DNA of 64,000 nt from Pseudomonadota bacterium (lineage in GTDB: Bacteria; Pseudomonadota; Gammaproteobacteria; Burkholderiales; Burkholderiaceae_C). Of the stretch, positions 58,097 through 64,000 are shown piece by piece. The DNA lies in NCBI GenBank assembly GCA_023442945.1, contig JAEZWW010000108.1, forward strand, positions 1-64,000, given 5' to 3'. How positions within the stretch are numbered: position 1 is the stretch's first letter; the number at the start of each line of letters is the position of its first letter. The notes under the pieces are model-generated. The model had not been told where the DNA came from. It made no database searches and saw nothing but the letters and a program-made list of their open reading frames with translations. Position numbers and translations under genes: made by a program.

Positions 58097-58133
58097 GGCT
58101 GCGGCCTTTCAGGCGCCACGGGTTCGCCAACCA

Positions 58134-58196
58134 CTACAACTTCAATAGCTGGTCGCGCAGGTGGTTGTAGGGCCAGAGGCCGATTTGGCTTGAAAT
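58134..58196 (+). repeat. Interspersed repeat between yejE and yejF, copy 16
   Basis: TTCAATAGCTGGTCGCGCAG, GTGGTTGTAGGGCCAGAGGC, CGATTTGGCTTGAAATT: full forward copy. It fills most of the 100-base gap, and its hairpin end abuts the yejE stop codon. Confidence 0.88.
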
Positions 58197-59360
58197 TCAT
58201 CCGCCCGCCCCTTGTGGCGCCGGTTTGTCCGACGCGGGCACGGGCGCGCCGCCCAGGTGCGTGACATCGGGCGGGGCCAGCGGCAGCTCGCCCTCGGCCG
58301 GCGGCGACACGTCGGCCTTGCGCGGGTCGAGCGCGTCGCGCAGCGCGTCGCCCATGAAGGTCAGCAGCAACAGCGTGACGACCAGCACGGCGAAGGTGGA
58401 CAGCGAGATCCACCACGCGTCGATGTTGTTCTTGCCTTGGCTCAGCAGCTCGCCCAGGCTGGGGGTGCCGGGCGGCACGCCCAGGCCCAGGAAGTCGAGC
58501 GAGGTCAGCGCCAGGATGGCCGCGCTCATGCGGAAGGGCAGGAAGGTCACCACCGGCGTCAGGCTGTTGGGCAGGATGTGGCGCCAGATGATCTGCCGGC
58601 TGGGCACACCCAGGGCGCGCGCGCCCTTGACGTAATCCAGCTGGCGGTTGCGCAGGAATTCGGCGCGCACGTAGTCCGACAGCCCCATCCACCCAAACAG
58701 GCTGAGCAGCACCAGCAGCAGCCCCAGGCTGGGCGAAAGGATGGCGCTGAAGATGATGAGCAAATACAGCTCGGGCATGGAGCCCCAGATTTCGATGAAG
58801 CGCTGAAAGGCCAGGTCCGTCTTGCCGCCGAAGTAGCCCTGCACCGCCCCGGCCGCAATGCCCAGGATGACGCCCACCGTGGTCAGCGCCAGCGCGAACA
58901 GCACGCTGACGCGAAAGCCGTAGATCAGTTGCGCCAGCAAATCGCGCCCACGGTCGTCCGTGCCCAGCCAGTTGTCGCGGCTGGGCGGCGCGGGGTTGGG
59001 CTCTTTCACGAAGTAGTTGAGCGTCTTCGGCCCGTACGGGTTGAGCGGGTACAGCGCGAAGTTGCCGGGCCGGTCAAACTGGTGGCGGATGTAGGGGTCG
59101 AGGTAGTCGGTCTCGGTCTCGAAATCGCCGCCAAAGGTCTCTTCCGGGTAGGTCTGAACCAGCGGAAAGTACCAGTGCCCGTCGTAGCGCAGCAGCAGCG
59201 GCTTGTCGTTGGACAGCACCTCGGCGAAGAGGCTGAGCACGACCAGCACGCCAAAGACCAGCAGGCTCCAATAACCCAGCCGGTTGCGCCGGAAGCGCTG
59301 CCAGGCGCGCGCGGCGGGCGAACGCGGAGGCGGGACGGGTGACACCGAAGCTGTACTCAT
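58197..59360 (-). CDS. yejE: YejE-type ABC importer permease
   Basis: 387 aa. N-terminal membrane helix (LGYWSLLVFGVLVVLSLFAEV) and long periplasmic loop are typical for YejE. DDRGRDLLAQLIYGFRVSVL and the permease loop EFLRNRQLDYVKGARALGV (EAA-like) mark a binding-protein-dependent permease. It pairs with YejB. The gene ends in a proline/alanine-rich tail longer than expected; its stop codon lies at the edge of a repeat. One base separates it from yejB. Confidence 0.94.
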   Translation of the reverse strand: MSTASVSPVPPPRSPAARAWQRFRRNRLGYWSLLVFGVLVVLSLFAEVLSNDKPLLLRYDGHWYFPLVQTYPEETFGGDFETETDYLDPYIRHQFDRPGNFALYPLNPYGPKTLNYFVKEPNPAPPSRDNWLGTDDRGRDLLAQLIYGFRVSVLFALALTTVGVILGIAAGAVQGYFGGKTDLAFQRFIEIWGSMPELYLLIIFSAILSPSLGLLLVLLSLFGWMGLSDYVRAEFLRNRQLDYVKGARALGVPSRQIIWRHILPNSLTPVVTFLPFRMSAAILALTSLDFLGLGVPPGTPSLGELLSQGKNNIDAWWISLSTFAVLVVTLLLLTFMGDALRDALDPRKADVSPPAEGELPLAPPDVTHLGGAPVPASDKPAPQGAGG

Positions 59361-59361
59361 C

Positions 59362-60393
59362 TCAGTCGAACTTCACCCGGGGGTCGACCCAGACGTAACA
59401 CAGGTCGCTAATCAGCTTGGTCACCAGACCGATCAGCGTGAACAGGAACAGCGTGCCCAGCACCACCGGGTAGTCGCGCCGGATCACGCTTTCGTAGCTG
59501 AGCAGACCCAGCCCGTCGAGCGAGAACAGCGTCTCGATCAAGAGCGAGCCGGTGAAGAACGCGCCGATGAAGGCGGCCGGAAAGCCCGTCACGATGGGGA
59601 TCAGCGCGTTGCGGAACACGTGCTTCCACAGCACTTGCCGGTCCGTCAGCCCCTTGGCGCGCGCGGTCAACACGTACTGCTTGCGGATTTCTTCCAGGAA
59701 CGCGTTCTTCGTCAGCATGGCCGTCACCGCGAAGCTGCCCAGCACCATCGCCGTCACCGGCAGCGTGATGTGCCAGAGGTAGTCGACGATTTTGCCGCCC
59801 CAGCTCAGCTCCGCGAAGTTGGCGGACGTCAGCCCGCGCAAGGGAAACCACTGCAGCTGCCCGCCAAAAATCACCAGCAGCGCCACGCCCAGCACAAAGC
59901 CCGGAATCGCATAGCCGATCAACACGATCAGCGTGGTGACAAAGTCAAAGCGCGAACCCGCCCGGACCGCCTTGGCCACGCCCAGCGGCACGCTGATCAG
60001 GTAGCTGATGAAAAAAGTCCACAGCCCCAGGCTGATGGACACCGGCAGCTTTTCTCGGATCAGCTGCCACACGTCCTTGTTCTGGAAAAAGCTGCGCCCC
60101 AAATCGAACCGCGCGAACTGGCCCAGCATCTGCATGAATCGCTGTGGCGCGGGCTTGTCGAAACCGTACAGCTTCTTGATCTCCTCCAGGCGCTTCGGGT
60201 CCACGCCTTGCGCCCCGCGGTAAGTCATGCCCCCGCCCTCCGCACCACCGCCGCCCGCACCGGCGCGCGCCTCGGCCAGGTACTGCTCCACCGGGCCACC
60301 CGGCACGAACTGGATCACCGCGAAAGTCAGCAGCAGCACGCCCAGCAGCGTGGGCAGCATGAGCAGGAGGCGCTTGAGGATGTAGGCGAACAT
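59362..60393 (-). CDS. yejB: YejB-type ABC importer permease
   Basis: 343 aa, six membrane helices. MFAYILKRLLLMLPTLLGVL at the start, SLGLWTFFISYLISVPLGV and the EAA-type loop EIRKQYVLTARAKGLTDRQV identify a permease of the peptide/nickel class; the long N-terminal periplasmic loop with a glycine-rich insert (residues 45-60) is variable in the family. Together with yejE, yejF and yejA it forms the importer, although an acyltransferase gene separates it from yejA. Confidence 0.94.
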   Translation of the reverse strand: MFAYILKRLLLMLPTLLGVLLLTFAVIQFVPGGPVEQYLAEARAGAGGGGAEGGGMTYRGAQGVDPKRLEEIKKLYGFDKPAPQRFMQMLGQFARFDLGRSFFQNKDVWQLIREKLPVSISLGLWTFFISYLISVPLGVAKAVRAGSRFDFVTTLIVLIGYAIPGFVLGVALLVIFGGQLQWFPLRGLTSANFAELSWGGKIVDYLWHITLPVTAMVLGSFAVTAMLTKNAFLEEIRKQYVLTARAKGLTDRQVLWKHVFRNALIPIVTGFPAAFIGAFFTGSLLIETLFSLDGLGLLSYESVIRRDYPVVLGTLFLFTLIGLVTKLISDLCYVWVDPRVKFD

Positions 60394-60411
60394 GGAGTGA
60401 CAGCGATTGTG

Positions 60412-61551
60412 TCATCCTGCCATCGACTGCTTTTGCGATGACGCGCCTTTTGGACGCCCAAGCAGCCAACGGTGTATCGGGTGCTCCAACCAGCGGTAAC
60501 TTGCCCACCCAAGCAGGGCAGAAACGAGCACGTACGCGCCCAGGGTCAACCAGGGCCAAGTCTGCATCCAGACACCTACTTTCGGCCGAGAACTCCCAAG
60601 CCGCTGCATCCCCAGCAACACCAACGGGTGCCACAAATACCACTGGTAGCTGATCGTCGCTATGAATCTGGCCACTGGCCGCCACCGGGGATCGGAGAAC
60701 CAGTTTCGCCGAAGTGTGAGGTGCGCCAGGCACGCCGATGCCACCGGAGGAAGCGCTATCAAGGTCAGGGACGCAAGCAGATGCCAGTTGTTTGCCAACT
60801 CAGCCTGTCCGACAAGCAAAGTCGGCACGACCATCCAGCAGATCAAGGGCATGCCCACTGTGGCGAGAGTGCCCACAAGGAGCGCACCGCGCCAAGTCTG
60901 GCCGGCGGCATAGGCTCGATACACAAGCGCACCCAGCAGGAGGGCAACGATGTTGAAGCTCGTGAACTGGTAGACGTTCAGCAGTCCAGTCACGCGCGCG
61001 TCCTGCGTGTCCGGCCCAGACAGGAGGTACCCGGCGTGCAACGCCCAGACCACAACCGCTAGCACGGCAATGCTGCCCAAGCTAAGCCTGCGGTAACCCA
61101 GCAAAAACAACAGTGGCGCAAGCGCGTAGAACTGAATCTCCACCGCCAAACTCCACAAGTGACCATGCACCCGCGATGAAACGCTGACGTCGCTGTTGTG
61201 CAAAGCAAACCCGTGAAGGAACCAGACGGTGGCATCGGTGACGCCACCCAGCAAGCCAAACACGATGACCGCCAGCAAGAACATCGGATAGATCTTGGCC
61301 AGACGGTGCCGGTAGAACGGTCCAACAGACATCCCGCCAGCGAGTTGCCGTGTGATCAAGAAGCCACTCAACACAAAAAACAGCGGCACACCGAAATTGG
61401 TTGCGATGAGAAGCCAGACAAGGCGGCCACCCCATCCCGGCAAGTCAGGCATGAAGGTCATCGCACCGTGGGTGAGAACCACGTGCACGATCGCGATGGC
61501 GCGCAAGGTGTCCAGCCCGGTCAGCCTATCGGCAGAATCACGAGACGCCAT
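60412..61551 (-). CDS. Acyltransferase-3 (OafA-like) membrane protein
   Basis: 379 aa with about ten membrane segments. LTGLDTLRAIAIVHVVLTHG gives the conserved Arg/His start (LRAIAIVHV), NFGVPLFFVLSGFLITRQL follows, then GHLWSLAVEIQFYALAPLLF. These are the hallmarks of acyltransferase family 3, which O-acylates surface polysaccharides or lipids. It is less GC-rich than the flanking yej genes and lies between yejA and yejB, 18 bases from the yejB start, so it looks like an insertion into the yej operon. Confidence 0.9.
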   Translation of the reverse strand: MASRDSADRLTGLDTLRAIAIVHVVLTHGAMTFMPDLPGWGGRLVWLLIATNFGVPLFFVLSGFLITRQLAGGMSVGPFYRHRLAKIYPMFLLAVIVFGLLGGVTDATVWFLHGFALHNSDVSVSSRVHGHLWSLAVEIQFYALAPLLFLLGYRRLSLGSIAVLAVVVWALHAGYLLSGPDTQDARVTGLLNVYQFTSFNIVALLLGALVYRAYAAGQTWRGALLVGTLATVGMPLICWMVVPTLLVGQAELANNWHLLASLTLIALPPVASACLAHLTLRRNWFSDPRWRPVARFIATISYQWYLWHPLVLLGMQRLGSSRPKVGVWMQTWPWLTLGAYVLVSALLGWASYRWLEHPIHRWLLGRPKGASSQKQSMAG

Positions 61552-61646
61552 GGGTACCGCACATAACGACCAAAAGGGCCCCTAGCAGCCGGGCAACACG
61601 CTCCGCCCGCGCAGGCCCACCAACGCCAACGCCAACGCCGTTCAAT

Positions 61647-63458
61647 TCATTTCTCGGCATTTTTCGCCCACCACGTATCCACCGCCCAGGTCTCGCCCTG
61701 AAAGTACGGCGGCACGGTGCTTGGCAACGCCAGGCGCCAGGCGTTGTAGGCCAGGCGGTGGGTTGGTGAGGTCCATTGCGGCAGCAGGTAGTGGCTGTGG
61801 CTGACGACGCGCTCGAGCGCGCGGCAGGCGGCCAGGTAGTCGTCGTGGTTCTTGGCGCCGACCATGTGGCTGATCAGGCTGTCGATGGCCGGGCTTTTGA
61901 CGCCGGCGAAGTTGCCCGAATCTTCCGTGTCGGCGGCTTTGCTGCCGAACAGGTCGGCGTATTCCTGGCCCGGGTTGGGTGTGCCGCCGTAGGCGATGCT
62001 GGTGATGTCGAACTCGAACTTCTGCAACCGCTGCTGGTAGAGCGCGAAATCCACGGGGCGGAAGTTCAGCCGCACGCCCAGCTTTTCAAGGTTGCGGATC
62101 CAGGGTGACACGACGCGCGCGCCGGTTTCGGCGCTGTCCAGGTACTCCAGCACCATGGCCTGCCCTTGGGCGTTGCGCAGCACGCCGTCCTGCACCGTCC
62201 AACCCGCATCGCGCAGCAGCGCCTGGGCCTGGCGCAGGTTTTCGCGCAGGCCACCGACTTTCGGGTCGCGCGGCTGGTCGGTGCGTGCCGGCACATACAC
62301 CGGGCCGAACGCGGCGGCGGGAATCTGCTGGCGAAACGGCGCCATCAAGGCCACTTCGGCCTCGCTGGGCTCGCCAGGAGCCGCGCAGCTGGTGTTGCCA
62401 AACAGCCCTTTGACACGCTGGTACGAGCTGTAGAACATGGTCCTGTTCATCCACTCGTAGTCGATGGCCATGCCCAGGGCCTGGCGCACGCGCACGTCCT
62501 GCAGCAGCGGGCGGCGCGTGTTCAGCACATAGCTTTGAAAACCCGTGGGCCGCTGGTGCTTGAACTCGCCCTTGACCAGTTCGCCCGTGTCAAAGCGCTT
62601 GCCGTTCACGCGGCGGGCCCAGTCGCCGGCCGAGTAAAACGCCATCAGATCGAATTCGCCGGCCTTCAGCGCCTCCAGCCGCGCGGTGTTGTCCTTGTAG
62701 ATCTTGACCAGGACGCGGTCGAAGTTGGCCGTGCCCTTGCGCACGTTCAAATCGCGCGCCCAGTACTTCGGGTCGCGCACGTAGGTGATGTCCTTGCCGA
62801 ACTTCACCGGGCCGATCTTGTAGGGGCCGGAGCCGATCGGCTCGTCCATCACCACTTCGTTGAAGGGCTTGCCGGCACCCCATTTCCGGCTGAACACCGG
62901 CAGCCCGCCTACCGTCAGCGGCAATTCGCGGTTGGGCTGCTTGAAGCGGTAGCGGACGGTGCGCGTGTTCACCACGTCCAGCCCCGCCACGTCGGCCAGC
63001 ACGGTTTTGTAGCCTGGCGAGGTGTGCGGGCCCATCAGCGTGTCGTAGCTGTGCTTGACGTCGGCGGCCAGCACCGGATCGCCGTTGTGAAAGCGCGCCT
63101 CAGGCCGCAGGCGGAACGTGGCCGACAGCCCGTCGGGTGCCACGGTGACGTCCTCGGCCAGCAGGCCATAGGCGGCGCCTTCCTCGTCCAGCGAGCCGGT
63201 CAGAAGCGAATCGAACATCAGCTGCGACAGGTAGGCCGGTGCGTTGCCCTTGATGGTGAACGGGTTGTACTTGTCGAACGTCGACACGCGCAGGTTGCTA
63301 ACCAGGCGGATCTCGCCCCCCTTGGGAGCGGCCGGGTTGACGTAGGAAAAATGGTCGAAGCCGGCGGGGTACTTCATGTCGCCCCACAGGGCGTACCCGT
63401 GTGCCGCCCACACCGGGGCGCACAGCATCAGACCGGCAGTGGCAAGCCAAACACGCAT
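61647..63458 (-). CDS. yejA: YejA-type extracellular solute-binding protein
   Basis: Family 5 peptide-binding protein of 603 aa. Signal peptide over residues 1-18 (LATAGLMLCAPVWA), then HGYALWGDMKYPAGFDHF, a YejA-like N-terminus, and NPAAPKGGEIRL, FTIKGNAPAYLSQLM. It captures peptides for YejBEF (characterised relatives import microcin C and other peptides). It is divergent from fabI with 95 bases between starts, and the first gene of the transporter group, separated from yejB by the acyltransferase gene. Confidence 0.94.
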   Translation of the reverse strand: MRVWLATAGLMLCAPVWAAHGYALWGDMKYPAGFDHFSYVNPAAPKGGEIRLVSNLRVSTFDKYNPFTIKGNAPAYLSQLMFDSLLTGSLDEEGAAYGLLAEDVTVAPDGLSATFRLRPEARFHNGDPVLAADVKHSYDTLMGPHTSPGYKTVLADVAGLDVVNTRTVRYRFKQPNRELPLTVGGLPVFSRKWGAGKPFNEVVMDEPIGSGPYKIGPVKFGKDITYVRDPKYWARDLNVRKGTANFDRVLVKIYKDNTARLEALKAGEFDLMAFYSAGDWARRVNGKRFDTGELVKGEFKHQRPTGFQSYVLNTRRPLLQDVRVRQALGMAIDYEWMNRTMFYSSYQRVKGLFGNTSCAAPGEPSEAEVALMAPFRQQIPAAAFGPVYVPARTDQPRDPKVGGLRENLRQAQALLRDAGWTVQDGVLRNAQGQAMVLEYLDSAETGARVVSPWIRNLEKLGVRLNFRPVDFALYQQRLQKFEFDITSIAYGGTPNPGQEYADLFGSKAADTEDSGNFAGVKSPAIDSLISHMVGAKNHDDYLAACRALERVVSHSHYLLPQWTSPTHRLAYNAWRLALPSTVPPYFQGETWAVDTWWAKNAEK

Positions 63459-63540
63459 GCGACAATTCTGCCGCCAAATTCGGCGGTCGCTTTTTCAAGC
63501 GGGACAACCCCGCGGCGCGGCCGCCCGCTGCAGACACCAC

Positions 63541-63546
63541 AGGAGA
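63541..63546 (+). promoter_or_regulatory. Ribosome-binding site of fabI
   Basis: AGGAGA seven bases before the ATG at 63554; this strong site fixes the fabI start. Confidence 0.8.
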
Positions 63547-63553
63547 ACTTCGC

Positions 63554-64000
63554 ATGCCCCACCCCACCGGCTTTCTGAGCGGCAAAAAACTGCTGATCAC
63601 CGGCGTGTTGTCCAACCGCTCCATCGCCTACGGCATTGCGCGTGCCTGCCGCAACCAGGGCGCCGAGCTGGCCTTCAGCTACGTGGGCGACCGTTTCAAG
63701 GACCGCATCACCGAATTCGCGGCCGAGTTCGACTCCAAGCTGATCTTCGACTGCGACGTGGGCAACGACGAGCAGATTGAAGCCACGTTCAAAGGCATCG
63801 GCGACGCCTGGGGGACGTTCGATGGCTTCGTGCATGCCATCGGCTTTGCACCGCGCGAAGCGATCGCCGGCAACTTCTTTGACGGCCTCTCGCGCGAAAA
63901 CTACCGCATCGCGCACGACATCAGCGCCTACAGCTTCCCCGGCATGGCCAAAGCCGCCCTGCCCTACCTGAGTGACAAGGCGTCCCTGCTGACCCTGTCC
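63554..64000 (+). CDS. fabI: Enoyl-ACP reductase, 5' part
   Basis: First 149 codons of NADH-dependent enoyl-ACP reductase, which completes each cycle of fatty-acid elongation. The cofactor region LITGVLSNRSIAYGIA at about residues 13-28, and HAIGFAPREAIAG near 95-107, are specific to FabI rather than to other short-chain reductases. The catalytic Tyr-Lys pair lies beyond the window. The gene is cut by the right edge. Confidence 0.95.
   Translation, partial: MPHPTGFLSGKKLLITGVLSNRSIAYGIARACRNQGAELAFSYVGDRFKDRITEFAAEFDSKLIFDCDVGNDEQIEATFKGIGDAWGTFDGFVHAIGFAPREAIAGNFFDGLSRENYRIAHDISAYSFPGMAKAALPYLSDKASLLTLS

Overview
The window reads as chromosomal DNA of a high-GC betaproteobacterium, most likely a member of Burkholderiales/Comamonadaceae. 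This is inferred from the overall GC richness, two LysR-Bug (TctC-type) solute-binding-protein modules, the purL/map-glnD and rimP-nusA-infB-rbfA-truB neighbourhoods, and a short interspersed repeat (core ATAGCTGCC-GCGCA-N8-TAGGGC) that I recall from Comamonadaceae genomes. Genus cannot be fixed from sequence alone. No rRNA, tRNA, CRISPR array or complete insertion sequence was seen.

Layout. 1-477: gene-free, with hairpins. 478-12504: GNAT enzyme, lipoprotein, purL (-), map and glnD (+), then three unplaced genes, of which the last two look like an orphan immunity-protein pair. 12608-18929: two parallel catabolic modules, each a LysR regulator divergent from a Bug-type periplasmic binding protein followed by a hydrolase (an M20 deacylase; an N-formylglutamate amidohydrolase-like protein). 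19340-20745: a low-GC TIR-domain gene translationally coupled to a DIP1984-family gene, a candidate defence cassette. 20868-25815: guaB, small secreted proteins, rnfH-ratA divergent from smpB. 26183-29419: enoyl-CoA hydratase/isomerase, EamA transporter coupled to a GSU2403-type nucleotidyltransferase that sits behind a perfect inverted repeat. 29478-38004: typA, truB, rbfA, infB, nusA, rimP, with a terminator-like hairpin in the rimP leader.

38339-55056 is an aryl-polyene/xanthomonadin-type gene cluster in two convergent operons. The + operon carries an ACP, a COG4648-like membrane protein, an AMP-ligase, a small dehydratase, a LpxL-like acyltransferase, a LolA-like carrier, an MMPL exporter, a PAP2 protein, a halogenase-family FAD oxidoreductase, a PlsC-like acyltransferase and a GT2 glycosyltransferase. 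The - operon carries a polysaccharide deacetylase, methyltransferase, ketosynthase, chain-length factor, dehydratase and ketoreductase, and ends in a cation/proton antiporter; every junction in it is a 4-base ATGA overlap. Together they could start on an aryl acid, extend it by iterative type II condensation, reduction and dehydration, then decorate and export a membrane-anchored pigment.

55216-63458: chrA, then yejF-yejE-yejB and yejA with an acyltransferase-3 gene lodged between yejA and yejB. The 5' part of fabI runs off the right end.

The most striking genome-scale feature is the interspersed repeat: sixteen copies are recognised, five of them inside coding sequences (purL twice, glnD, truB, yejF) where they are read through in frame, and several others sit exactly at stop codons.
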